DNA of 61,149 bases from positions 1 to 61,149 of the forward strand of contig NZ_JAHQUY010000008.1 in the NCBI RefSeq assembly GCF_019052365.1, in the 5' to 3' direction. The notes under the pieces are model-generated. The model did no database searches. It was given only the letters and a program-made list of their open reading frames with translations, and was not told the origin of the DNA. Of the stretch, positions 18,848-27,128 are shown piece by piece. The translations under genes and the position numbers were made by a program. Source of the stretch: Leyella stercorea (GTDB lineage: Bacteria > Bacteroidota > Bacteroidia > Bacteroidales > Bacteroidaceae). The stretch's first letter is position 1, and each line of letters starts with the position of its first letter.

Positions 18848-20044
18848 ATGAAGATATTGGTTCTTAATTGTGGCAGCTCTTCAATCAAGTACAAGCTGTA
18901 CAATATGGACGACAACTCAGTGCTGGCAGCAGGCGGCGTTGAGCGTATCGGTCTTGATGAGGCATTCATCAAAATCACTCTGCCTAACGGCGAGAAGAAG
19001 AAGATCATGCACGACATGCCCGACCATAAGGAAGGCGTCAACTTCGTGTTCCAGTGCTTGCTCGACCCTGAGTTCGGCGCTATCAAGTCGCTCAGCGAGA
19101 TCGACGCCGTAGGTCATCGCATCGTGCAGGGTGGCGACCTCTTCGAGAAGAGCGTCATCGTCGACAAGTCGGTAGAGGACGGCATCGAGAGCCTCTGCGA
19201 CCTCGCTCCTGTACACAACGCAGGCCACCTGAAGGGCTTGCGCGCCGTAGACAAGCTGATGCCGGAGGTGCCGCAGGTATGCGTGTTCGACAACGCATTC
19301 CACAGCACCATGCCCGACTACGCTTACCTCTACGCCGTGCCTTACGAGCTCTACGAGAAGTATCACGTACGCCGCTACGGCTTCCACGGCACCAGCCACC
19401 GCTACGTATCGCAGCGCGTGTGCGAGTTCCTTGGCCGCGACATCAAGACACAACGCATCATCACCTGCCACATCGGCAACGGCGCTTCTGTGTCAGCCGT
19501 TAAGTTCGGCAAGTGCGTCGACACCTCTATGGGTCTCACTCCGCTCGCTGGCGTGATGATGGGCAGCCGTTCTGGCGACATCGACCCGTCTGCCGTTACA
19601 TTCCTCATGGAGAAGCTCGGCAAGAAGCCGCAGGAGATGGCAGACTTCCTCAACAAGGAGAGCGGTGTGCTCGGCATCACCGGCATCTCTTCTGACATGC
19701 GCGAGGTAGAGAGCGCTGCCGCTGAGGGCAACAAGCGCGCACAGCTCGCTCTGAAGATGTACAACTACCGCATCAAGAAGTACATCGGCGCTTACGCTGC
19801 CGCTATGGGTGGCGTTGACATCATCGTATGGACAGCCGGTGTAGGCGAGAACCAGATTGGCACTCGTCTTGAGGCTTGCTCGGGCCTTGAGTTCCTCGGC
19901 GTAGAAATGGACGCAGAGGCTAACAAGGTGCGCGGCGAGGAGGCTATCATCTCTAAACCGGAGTCAAAGGTAACGGTTTGCGTTATCCCGACCGACGAGG
20001 AGCTGATGATTGCTAAGGACACTATGGCATTGCTTCAGAAGTAA
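18848..20044 (+). CDS. ackA: Acetate kinase
   Basis: Converts acetyl phosphate and ADP to acetate and ATP. The 398-residue protein shows the phosphate-binding start VLNCGSSSIKYKLYN, the catalytic-site region HNAFHSTMP, the signature GFHGTSHRYV, the nucleotide-binding HIGNGAS and DTSMGLTPLAGVMMGSR, and TAGVGEN near the C-terminus. It lies directly after pta and is closed by a strong terminator, so the pair makes one fermentation unit. It is the last core gene before the accessory region. Confidence 0.97.
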   Translation: MKILVLNCGSSSIKYKLYNMDDNSVLAAGGVERIGLDEAFIKITLPNGEKKKIMHDMPDHKEGVNFVFQCLLDPEFGAIKSLSEIDAVGHRIVQGGDLFEKSVIVDKSVEDGIESLCDLAPVHNAGHLKGLRAVDKLMPEVPQVCVFDNAFHSTMPDYAYLYAVPYELYEKYHVRRYGFHGTSHRYVSQRVCEFLGRDIKTQRIITCHIGNGASVSAVKFGKCVDTSMGLTPLAGVMMGSRSGDIDPSAVTFLMEKLGKKPQEMADFLNKESGVLGITGISSDMREVESAAAEGNKRAQLALKMYNYRIKKYIGAYAAAMGGVDIIVWTAGVGENQIGTRLEACSGLEFLGVEMDAEANKVRGEEAIISKPESKVTVCVIPTDEELMIAKDTMALLQK

Positions 20045-20121
20045 GCAGCAGTCTTTTGCCGCGGCGTATGGCTTCGCAGCCTCTGCTTCGACGGCATAAG
20101 CCATAAGCATAAACCAAACAC

Positions 20122-20158
20122 ACGGGGATGTACCTGCATAGGGTGCATCCCCGTTTTT
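20122..20158 (+). terminator. Terminator of pta-ackA
   Basis: ACGGGGATG (20122-20130) pairs with CATCCCCGT (20146-20154), followed by TTTTT. It is the last feature of the core chromosome. Confidence 0.85.
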
Positions 20159-20208
20159 CGTATCGTATGACTATATATAAATTTCGTATCGTATGACTAT
20201 ATATAAAT
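20156..20208. repeat. 26-base direct repeat at the edge of the island
   Basis: The 27-base sequence starting TTTCGTATCGTATGACT and ending ATATATAAAT is present twice in tandem (20156-20182 and 20182-20208, sharing one base). The first copy begins inside the T tract of the ackA terminator. From here base composition falls and core genes stop, so this may mark an integration junction. No second copy elsewhere in the window was noticed. Confidence 0.6.
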
Positions 20209-20430
20209 GCTGTTGGTGAAAAAATCTACCATATCTCCCAGCACCTGCCCTAACCCACTCTATATAAGCGCAATAAAGGCTGGCAGACAACTCTAAAAAC
20301 GGGGTTATCTACCAGCCATCTGCCAGGCAGATAAGTTCATCTTACAGCCATCATAACATTTGGCATCTGTAATAAGAATTACATTCTAAGTTAAAAATTA
20401 GACTGGTGAATAAAAAAATATCCATTTATA

Positions 20431-20461
20431 TTTGTTTTGTTAAAAGAAATCATTAAATTTG
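20431..20461 (+). promoter_or_regulatory. Promoter of an apparent noncoding transcript
   Basis: TTTG at 20431-20434 and TAAATTTG at 20454-20461 are separated by 19 bases. The next credible gene is 1 kb away, so the product may be a long leader or a small RNA. Confidence 0.55.
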
Positions 20462-20929
20462 CAAAGTCATGATCTGATTTCATCATCCAAAGATGCTGTA
20501 ACACAACACCATAATGATCGGATTTCGGTATTGACATATATACATAATAAGGCGTTACTGACGCTTTTGTTTTGACGATTCGTGAACTTCGCAACTTCCC
20601 AAATGTCTGTCAAAAACAAAGCAACGGAAACGCCCCAAGGGATGTATTGTATTCATGCCCATCATATTGCTATGCATATTTTTGTGTGTAGTGGTATAAG
20701 GCTATCACATACTTATACATCTACGTGGGGCTTTCAGCGTTGTACATTGAAAGACGATATTTCTTATTTGTTACCTACTTGATTATCAGCAGGTACAGGA
20801 AAACTCAAACGTAAGCATCATTTTATTGGGTGACAAGAAAGAACCAACAAAATGAAAAACAAATCTTGTGCAACAAATTTTGCTACCCAACAACCATTTT
20901 CCCTGTTACTTTTACTTCAAGAACCATTT

Positions 20930-21119
20930 TTACTGGCGGAAAGAAAAAAGATGTGTTACTTGTCTATGGCTACCAACCAAAGCCAATACACAAATATAAA
21001 TTCATTCATCTTAGGATATATATACTAATGGATTGGATGAACTGAACGAATTGCGGAGCGATAGCCCAATCGTGCCATGTGCAGTATTGGGTTGTCGCTC
21101 TCTTTCTTTCCGCCAGTAA
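20930..21119. repeat. Inverted repeat TTACTGGCGGAAAGAAA
   Basis: The 17-base arm TTACTGGCGGAAAGAAA at 20930-20946 is repeated in reverse complement at 21103-21119, and a third copy in that second orientation lies at 22522-22538. The copies bracket noncoding DNA. They may be ends of a small element or recurrent protein sites. Confidence 0.7.
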
Positions 21120-21461
21120 GAACTCTTGTATGATTTCTGTTACTTTCCACTTGTAATCGCTTGTTTCAAGTCGTTCTTGTCTCTTTTTATCCTCATATCT
21201 CAACTTTTCTAATTGTTACTCCGTTACCTGAATCTTCATCACCATTTCTGGGCTTTGATAAATTTGGTTGCAAAGGTAATGTCTGTACCCATATTCCTTG
21301 CAAGGTCAGTGCCTATGGTCTCTTGCTAAAATCTCCACCTTGCAGGTTGTATTTTAGCAGAGAACCTTGCAGGAAAAGCACAGACACCTTTTGAGGCAAC
21401 AAAATTTAAATCAATCCCGAAATTGCAGATGCAAAATTAGGGAATAAAAAAATGAAGACTT

Positions 21462-22043
21462 ATGGCAAACATTTGTGACACTCAGTACAAGGTGATGGGC
21501 GAACGCAAGGCGGTAGCCGACCTTTGGAACACGCTCCAAACAATGGAGGTGAACACCAAGAACGTACATCTCTACAAGTTGGCGGAACACTATGGCATCG
21601 ACTATGAGAAGATGGGCATATCGGTAAGAGGATATATCTATTGGGCAGAGTTTGAGGCAGACGAGGACATCTGCTTGTTGTCCTTTGACACCGAAAGTGC
21701 ATGGTCTGCCTGTGAGGAGTTCTTTGATGAATTGAACAAAGTTCTTGGTGGAGAACTTTCCGTCAGTTATCGTGAGATAGAATGTGGATGCGACATTTTC
21801 TATGTCCATGACGAGCAAGGCTTCTTCCCAGAGGAATGCTGTGTGAGTTCTTCGGGTGAGCCTTTCGAGGATGCTTGTGAGGATATCTTTAACACTTGCC
21901 AAGATGCTATTGCCAAGTGGTGTGAGAAGATGGGTATCTCGCAAGGTGACAGAACCGAAGATGAAATGATGGACTTCATCAACGGCTATGAGTATGAGAA
22001 CGAGGACACCTATTATTATATAAACAAGTTCACGTTTGACTGA
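21462..22043 (+). CDS. Hypothetical protein, possible Api92/YubB-like
   Basis: An acidic, cysteine-containing cytoplasmic protein of 193 residues, not firmly recognised. The start MANICDTQYKVMGERKAVADLW and the later alternation of FDTESAW and an FFDEL helix resemble the ferredoxin-like domain found in Api92/YubB-type proteins of plasmids and phages, but that is a weak impression. The stop TGA at 22041 overlaps the ATG of the next gene, so the two are coupled. It opens a small rightward operon of three genes that ends at a terminator near 22487. Confidence 0.75.
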   Translation: MANICDTQYKVMGERKAVADLWNTLQTMEVNTKNVHLYKLAEHYGIDYEKMGISVRGYIYWAEFEADEDICLLSFDTESAWSACEEFFDELNKVLGGELSVSYREIECGCDIFYVHDEQGFFPEECCVSSSGEPFEDACEDIFNTCQDAIAKWCEKMGISQGDRTEDEMMDFINGYEYENEDTYYYINKFTFD

Positions 22044-22297
22044 TGGAAAGATTTGAGACGATAGAGAAAATCCCCACATGGGCATTATGCTACATCATCA
22101 ATGGCGACCCTACGGGATTGAGTGATGAAGACATCAAGATGGTTGATGGCTTCATGCAGAAATGGCAAGTGGAGATTGTTTCTCCACTCAGCCAAGATGG
22201 AAACGCATCATTCTCACACTATCCTGCCTTTGGACTACCTGCCGAGGTTGAGGATTGCAAGGTGATTTATCATTCGGAGAACCCACAAACTTTATAG
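22043..22297 (+). CDS. Small hypothetical protein (DUF6926-like)
   Basis: An 84-residue protein starting with KIPTWALCYIINGDPTGLS, a pattern I associate with a small family common on Bacteroidota mobile elements (DUF6926, from memory). The remainder, ending with a predicted beta hairpin, has no catalytic motif. It overlaps the upstream gene by one base and is followed after 4 bases by another small gene. Function is unknown. Confidence 0.75.
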   Translation: MERFETIEKIPTWALCYIINGDPTGLSDEDIKMVDGFMQKWQVEIVSPLSQDGNASFSHYPAFGLPAEVEDCKVIYHSENPQTL

Positions 22298-22301
22298 AGC
22301 T

Positions 22302-22478
22302 ATGTTTGAATACGAAGAATTGACCGACATTATCGGTTGCAGTTGCACACTGCTGATACCCTACAGAGGACGCACAGAAGGTTTCGTGGTTGCAGACTAT
22401 GGTGAGGACATCGTAGTGAAATTGCGCAATGGCAAGGAAATTGTAGAAAGACGTGATGACGTTCTTGTCTATGACTGA
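22302..22478 (+). CDS. 58-residue hypothetical protein
   Basis: This short frame starts MFEYEELTDIIGCSC and ends RRDDVLVYD. It has five Cys or aromatic positions in beta-strand pattern (CTLLIPYRGRTEGFVVADYG), looking like a small beta barrel. It follows the preceding gene by 4 bases and stops just ahead of the terminator, which supports it as the last gene of this operon. No function can be assigned. Confidence 0.6.
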   Translation: MFEYEELTDIIGCSCTLLIPYRGRTEGFVVADYGEDIVVKLRNGKEIVERRDDVLVYD

Positions 22479-22486
22479 CGAAAAGG

Positions 22487-22527
22487 ATGCTTGGTGAAGG
22501 TTATACTCGCCAGGCATCTTTTTTCTT
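22487..22527 (+). terminator. Terminator of the three-gene operon
   Basis: GATGCTTGGTGA pairs (with G-U pairs) with TCGCCAGGCATC around AGGTTATAC, followed by TTTTTTC. It lies 9 bases after the preceding stop. Confidence 0.7.
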
Positions 22528-23228
22528 TCCGCCAGTAAAAGCCCTTTTGTATGTAACGGCAAACTCCCTTCATCGTTTGCCGATAAACTTTTATATGGCT
22601 ATGCTTTGATGGTTGTATTCGCCAAATGGCGACCTGCCTCTTTGTATGAGATAAAATCTGCGACTACGCCTTTCTTGGAGCTTTTCGTGCAATGAAGCCT
22701 TTTGTCTGAGGATGGATCTTGTTTGCAGCATTGCGATTGTAGTTGGTTGCTCATGCTTACCTTCCTCTACAAATAGGAGTAGCCTTCGAAGCTGGTTCTC
22801 CTTCTGCTTGTCTTTGTCAATATGCTCATGCGACCACCCTCCATGCAGAAAAGTGTATTGCCTGTTGGTTTACCATTGTTTATGACGGCACACGACATGG
22901 AAACGTGTTTTGCATTGGTGATGGTTACTGCAAATGATTGAGCCATACGATGCTGTTACGGTATTCTTGCGTCCTTTTTTGAATTACCGATTTTTTGAAG
23001 CCACTATTTTTCCTATGCAAAGGTAGCGTGATGCTTCGACAGATGGAATCCGTCTTGTGCGGTCGCTTCGCTGTGACCAATAAAATAGCCGATAATCTTC
23101 CTTTTTCTCCTCACCGCCAACAGAAAACGAGTATTATAGTCGATTTTCATGGTGCTGCCCTCATGTGCCACATCCCTGCTCTTGGATTGCATGTAAAAAT
23201 TAAGTTTCACTTCAAAAAGTAATTCAAT
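22528..23228. other. Noncoding stretch before ssb
   Basis: Open frames here have no coding character. A minus-strand TACCTTTG box (23025-23018) could drive a leftward transcript of unknown type. A similar GCAAAGGTA box occurs in the noncoding DNA near 21268 and 24389. Nothing else is recognised. Confidence 0.4.
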
Positions 23229-23612
23229 ATGAAAAAGATCGAGAACACTTTCGTTGTAACAGGATTCGTAGGCAACAACGCAGAAATCCGTCAGTTCACC
23301 AACGCTTCTGTAGCACGTTTCTCATTGGCAGTCAGCCGTCAGGAGAAGAATGGTGAGGAAACCAACAGAGTATCAGCTTTCATGAACATGGAGGCATGGC
23401 GCAAGAACGAGCATGTTGATTCTTTCGACAAGCTGCAGAAGGGAACCATGCTCACCGTCGAGGGCTACTTCAAGCCAGACGAGTGGGTTGATCAGCAAGG
23501 CACCAAGCACAACCGCATCGTCTTCATCGCAAACAAGTTCTATCCTACACCAGACAAGGAGGAAGCTCCAGCGGCAGAGCCTGAAAAGCCTACCAAGAAA
23601 GGCAAGAAATAG
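23229..23612 (+). CDS. ssb: Single-stranded DNA-binding protein
   Basis: A 127-residue OB-fold SSB of mobile-element type. The core shows NTFVVTGFVGNNAEIRQF, the strand FSLAVSRQEKNGEE, and GTMLTVEGYFKPDEW, in the order expected for SSB, with a short tail EKPTKKGKK. The tail is basic, unlike the acidic DDxPF tip of chromosomal SSB, so it probably does not recruit the same host partners. It would coat single-stranded DNA during transfer or replication of the element. It stands alone between two long noncoding stretches. Confidence 0.9.
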   Translation: MKKIENTFVVTGFVGNNAEIRQFTNASVARFSLAVSRQEKNGEETNRVSAFMNMEAWRKNEHVDSFDKLQKGTMLTVEGYFKPDEWVDQQGTKHNRIVFIANKFYPTPDKEEAPAAEPEKPTKKGKK

Positions 23613-24613
23613 GATTTCTTCATTCTCTCCAATAAACAAAGCGGCTTCGGTCGCTTTTGTTTTGCTCATACAACCATGTTTACTTTTATAGCCACTATTA
23701 GCAAGTTTACTCTTATAACCGCATGCGTACTGCTATTATAAGCGTCAAGCCGTCTTCCCTTTTTATTACTTTTCCCCACCCATCTGCGAAACCGCACCAA
23801 CAGTTCGTCAAAGCGACATTCTTTATTTATCGGGAGTAAGATCCCGAAAGATGAAGAATGACCATTTGCCGAAGGACAAGCACGAACAGAATGGCATTGG
23901 CGAACGGCATCCGTAACGCAACCGTCACTTACATGCTGTCTACCAATGCCATCCCTTTCGTTAAGTTGCTTGTCTGGCTATTGCGCAGTTTCACTCCCAC
24001 CCATATCTTTTATATTCGCTTCTTGTCTTCCTTTTATAATCCATGGTTTACCCTTTTATAGCCGTCACAAAGATTTTATGCCAAAAGGCTCCTTGACTGT
24101 GGCGACCAACTGTCGCTACTGCAATAAGCCACATGGCATGAAGGCAGGAGCGGAAACACACTCGGCATGGATGCCAAGAGAGTTTCCCAATTACTCCTGC
24201 CGCATCTTTGTTCCGTCCTTCTGTTATAATCGGCAAGCCATTCTCTCTTTATAGCACTTCGTCCCTCCCTTGCGGAATTGCACCAATGGCGCAGTTCCAC
24301 ACCCACCCTTTTCTAGTTGTAATCTTATGTAGTAGCACTTATAGCCATTTCATTTCGTCCATCGTCTTTGCCGCTTCGGATATTTTCCGCAAAGGTACCA
24401 GTTGCATGGCAAATGCCAAATTGGGCCTCATGGATGCTTTTCAAAAAATCTTCCTCTATGTGCCTTGCATATAGAGCGTATTTTTCGCTTCCGATTTGTC
24501 TTTTTGCCTTCCAACTCCTTTGCGTGGCGGAAAAATATCCCTTGGGCAAGCCGAAAGGCTTCCGAAAATAGGGAAAATAAATAATCGAGTTTAACGCAAA
24601 TAATTTTCCGACT
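23613..24613. repeat. Noncoding kilobase with repeated CTTTTATAGCC-like motifs
   Basis: I see no gene in this kilobase. A short motif like CTTTTATAGCC or its variants occurs about nine times (for example 23683-23693, about 23711, 23732, 24031, 24053-24063, 24223, 24246 and 24338), mixed with variants of AACTGCGC and GGTGTGG. A minus-strand TACCTTTG box at 24396-24389 could drive a leftward RNA through the array toward ssb. Iterons, a structured RNA or decayed repeats are all possible. Confidence 0.4.
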
Positions 24614-25192
24614 ATGGCAAGAATGATAGACGACAACACCAAGAGACAGCTGAGCAAGAGGATGGATTTCTTCTTGAAGTATTTTCCTGTGAGGGTTCGC
24701 AATGTGGGCGAGGACGCAGTGGCTGCACGCCAACTGATTTGGGCGTTCAAGGATGCAAGGGACAACGCTTTTGAGAAGGTGGCGCAAATGACCGCAGCAC
24801 ATCTTATCAAAGTTTGTGGTGAGAAGATAAAGGACATCGTGTTTGTATGTGTGCCAGCCAGCACCCAAGCCAAGAACGAGAGTCGATACATGGCTTTCTG
24901 TAATCGTGTGAGCGAGCTTTGCGGCATCATCAACGGCTATTCGCACATATCCGTTTCAGGCGACCGCTTGGCAGTACACGAGCACCGCCATGACAAGGAA
25001 AAGAGCATCACTAAGACACAAGTGATTGAGTTTGATGAAGCCTACTTCAAAGGCAAGGACATCTATGTTTTTGATGATGTGGTAACGACCGGCGCAAGCT
25101 ATGCCATTTTTGCCAATCAGTTGGAAATGTTTGGCGGAAACGTATTAGGCGGTCTTTTCTTGGGACGCACACACTATAAATATGCAAAGTGA
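24614..25192 (+). CDS. Phosphoribosyltransferase-like protein
   Basis: A cytoplasmic protein of 192 residues with a type I phosphoribosyltransferase core. The PRPP-binding loop reads YVFDDVVTTGAS (about residues 150-161), and IVFVCVPAS earlier forms the expected first strand. It looks like the ComF group but lacks the N-terminal zinc ribbon; the N-terminal 70 residues are helical. Its stop is one base from the start of a SLOG-family gene, so they are coupled. A nucleotide or nucleoside-derived substrate is likely, but the actual reaction is unknown. Confidence 0.82.
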   Translation: MARMIDDNTKRQLSKRMDFFLKYFPVRVRNVGEDAVAARQLIWAFKDARDNAFEKVAQMTAAHLIKVCGEKIKDIVFVCVPASTQAKNESRYMAFCNRVSELCGIINGYSHISVSGDRLAVHEHRHDKEKSITKTQVIEFDEAYFKGKDIYVFDDVVTTGASYAIFANQLEMFGGNVLGGLFLGRTHYKYAK

Positions 25193-25193
25193 T

Positions 25194-25694
25194 ATGGATA
25201 AGACAAAGTACATCAAAGCCAATTCCGTGGCTTTTTCGGGACATCGCACGATAGCGGAAGACCGCAAGGACGAGATAAGGAAGAAACTGAGGGGCAAGAT
25301 AAGGCTGCTCTATGCTATGGGCATCACCAATTTCTATTGTGGCATGGCACTCGGTTTCGATATGTTGGCAGCCGAGGAGGTGATTTCATTGAAAGTGGAA
25401 CTTCCCAATCTGAAACTTATTGCCGTCATTCCCTATGACGGTCAGAACGAGAGGTGGAGCGCAAGGGAGCAAGACCGCTATTGGGATATTCTTGACAAAG
25501 CGGACGATGCTATCCTTTTGAGTAAGTACTATTTCAATGGATGCTTGCTCAGACGAAATGATTATATGCTTTCTCATTCGTGCGGACTGATTGCTTTCTT
25601 CGACGGCAAGCCCAAGGGTGGCACGTTCTACACTTGCCGAAAAGCCAAGTCGATGGGGATGGACATCATCAATCTGTACAAGTCACAAGTATAA
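25194..25694 (+). CDS. SLOG-family (DUF1273-like) nucleotide-binding protein
   Basis: A Rossmann-type protein of 166 residues resembling the DUF1273/YpsA part of the SLOG superfamily. Visible motifs are SVAFSGHRTI at the N-terminus, FYCGMALGFDMLAAE in the ligand-binding loop, and FFDGKPKGGTFYTC near the end. SLOG proteins bind nucleotide-derived ligands and some act in defence signalling. I chose the ATG at 25194 just after the phosphoribosyltransferase stop. The next gene is a tiny membrane protein. What ligand it binds is unknown. Confidence 0.82.
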   Translation: MDKTKYIKANSVAFSGHRTIAEDRKDEIRKKLRGKIRLLYAMGITNFYCGMALGFDMLAAEEVISLKVELPNLKLIAVIPYDGQNERWSAREQDRYWDILDKADDAILLSKYYFNGCLLRRNDYMLSHSCGLIAFFDGKPKGGTFYTCRKAKSMGMDIINLYKSQV

Positions 25695-25713
25695 CAAACG
25701 AAAACTATAGCGT

Positions 25714-25827
25714 ATGGACGACATCGTATCTTTGTTCGTGGTGTTCTTCGTGTTCAAGGCTTTAGGCGGAACGCTTAAAAGCCTTTTTCACGGAGACAAA
25801 CGGAATGATTTCAGAAGAGACAGATAA
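25714..25827 (+). CDS. 37-residue membrane peptide
   Basis: A short frame, MDDIVSLFVVFFVFKALGG followed by a basic tail ending DKRNDFRRDR, gives one hydrophobic helix with a positive C-terminus. It follows the SLOG gene by 19 bases in the same direction. Small single-helix proteins beside nucleotide-sensing proteins can be membrane effectors or anchors, but that is inference. The convergent caspase-like gene ends 75 bases further on. Confidence 0.45.
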   Translation: MDDIVSLFVVFFVFKALGGTLKSLFHGDKRNDFRRDR

Positions 25828-25902
25828 GGAATTGCCTTATCTGCCAAGTATTATGGGCAAGCCATACTGCAAGCATCAGTTGCAGTATGGCTCATCATTT
25901 AT

Positions 25903-26481
25903 CTATATTGCACAAAAATCTAATTCGTTCAATAAGGTTTTGTATGTTTTGCGGAACTTACTAATGGTAATATTTTTGATATTGCCTGGCTTGTTGCTTG
26001 TTATCAATTCATTCAGTAAAGCCGTGTCAGCTATGGCTGATTTCATTGCATCTATGCTCTTCTTATATCCGCATACCAATTTTGCGCCTGTAATAGACTT
26101 GAAGTGCTCAACTTCAGAGGTGTTAGCGAGTGTTTTACAGCAACTAAAGTGAACTATTTTATCACGGAAGAAATCCCCGGCTATATCTGCCAATTCTTGT
26201 AAATCAACATTTCCATTCTCTCCCTCTAAACTTATAGAATGAAACCAACCATGACAAGCTATATAAACAATGTCTATTTTATTCCATTCACGTTTGTTCC
26301 TGTTGAAATACTCTATGTAGAGTTTCAAATCCTCTTTTGTCAAAATGTGCCTATAAATAGCATCGCATTTATGATATTCTTTCAACATTCTAAGAATAGG
26401 CTCGCTATTCAAATCAAAGCGTTCAGGCTTTTTGTGGGTATTGAATTTCCATTCTCCCTCAAAACAAAGTATATTCTTCAT
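25903..26481 (-). CDS. CHAT/caspase-like protein (DUF6642-like)
   Basis: A 192-residue protein without signal peptide. The pattern of a caspase-type fold is clear: a hydrophobic strand ending in a catalytic-type His-Gly (DIVYIACHGWFH, His77-Gly78) and a later strand ending in Cys (IVHFSCCKTL, Cys114 or Cys115), with a conserved GAKLVCGYKK after it. This fits what I remember of DUF6642, a presumed CHAT-like peptidase family. It starts 11 bases after the stop of the serine recombinase gene and is probably co-transcribed. A protease role is inferred from the dyad; the substrate is unknown. Confidence 0.75.
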   Translation of the reverse strand: MKNILCFEGEWKFNTHKKPERFDLNSEPILRMLKEYHKCDAIYRHILTKEDLKLYIEYFNRNKREWNKIDIVYIACHGWFHSISLEGENGNVDLQELADIAGDFFRDKIVHFSCCKTLANTSEVEHFKSITGAKLVCGYKKSIDAMKSAIADTALLNELITSNKPGNIKNITISKFRKTYKTLLNELDFCAI

Positions 26482-26492
26482 AAAATCACCTT

Positions 26493-27128
26493 TTATATTT
26501 CACTTTCATTCTTTGGCTTCCTCTTGCCGAGCGGTCCGCTGAATTTTCCACGGTTCAGCTTCACCCCATACTTGTTGAGTATGCGGAACACCGAGCTGCG
26601 GCTCCTGAAGCCGCTGACCTTCCAGATGTCATCGATAGTGTAGTTGTTGTTATACATATTGACGATATTCCTCTCACGGTCAATGCCTTTCTTTGGAGTT
26701 GAACTCTTGGCAGGTTTGATACCCGACTTTATATATTCCACATGGGTAGCAGCCTTGCGCAAGGCAACTATCTCTTCGGACAACGAACCGAACATGAAAA
26801 GCACATCGGCGATTGATGTACTTGGAAACAACTCCCCCTTTGAGTCAATCTTATCCTGAATGGATATTATCCTTATCACCTTCACCCTGCAAAACTCCAG
26901 GAACATCGCTAATTCCCGAACACCACGCAGCGCATTACTGAACTTCGAGATGACCAGTTCGTCACCTCGTTCCAGACAATCCATGAGCTGCTTCCATTCC
27001 GGGCGTGTCTTCTCTTGGCTTGCACTATCTTCTATGATACGGCAGCAGCCATACTTCTCCATCCAAGCCCGGTCAAAGGTGAATGTGTCATACTGCTCCG
27101 AGTTAAATATGTAACCTACTTTTGCCAT
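26493..27128 (-). CDS. Divergent serine recombinase (resolvase/invertase family)
   Basis: A protein of 211 residues from the ATG at 27128 (a longer frame adds 18 residues without support). The N-terminal resolvase fold is recognisable: VGYIFNSEQYDTF with the likely nucleophile Ser, TRPEWKQLMDCLERGDELVI, and an altered KFSNALRG where active enzymes have KLDRLGRS, so one catalytic Arg is missing. A C-terminal helix-turn-helix (about residues 165-200, with RSRSSVFRILNKYG) would bind DNA. It may be a weakly active recombinase or a regulator. It leads the caspase-like gene and is divergent from a lipoprotein gene. Confidence 0.82.
   Translation of the reverse strand: MAKVGYIFNSEQYDTFTFDRAWMEKYGCCRIIEDSASQEKTRPEWKQLMDCLERGDELVISKFSNALRGVRELAMFLEFCRVKVIRIISIQDKIDSKGELFPSTSIADVLFMFGSLSEEIVALRKAATHVEYIKSGIKPAKSSTPKKGIDRERNIVNMYNNNYTIDDIWKVSGFRSRSSVFRILNKYGVKLNRGKFSGPLGKRKPKNESEI

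Larger units (their letters stand above)
20209..21461. other. Noncoding left end of the accessory region
   Basis: No gene with supporting features is visible in these 1250 bases. The stretch has a promoter (20431-20461), a likely untranslated transcript after it with a hairpin near 20729-20755 (CTTTCAG...TGAAAG), an inverted repeat at 20930-21119, and a minus-strand TTACCTTTG box near 21268-21276. The largest open frame (from 20582) has an unusual His- and Cys-rich translation and no ribosome site. A regulatory leader or small RNA fits better. Confidence 0.45.

Noticed and set aside
20582..20782. 66-residue frame after the island promoter
   Set aside because: No ribosome site, odd His/Cys composition and no operon context; a noncoding leader is more likely, though a leader peptide cannot be ruled out.
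22743..23222. Short frames (64 and 75 residues) between 22743 and 23222, and others at 23858-24474
   Set aside because: No start context, no domain pattern, and they fall in repeat-bearing noncoding DNA.
25805..26152. 115-residue rightward frame overlapping the caspase-like gene
   Set aside because: It is antisense to a gene with a clear His-Gly and Cys motif pattern; its hydrophobic translation is a shadow.
26493..27128. Integrase of the island
   Set aside because: The recombinase lacks a key Arg motif and is coupled to a caspase-like gene; I do not think it is the island's integrase, which may lie beyond the right edge.
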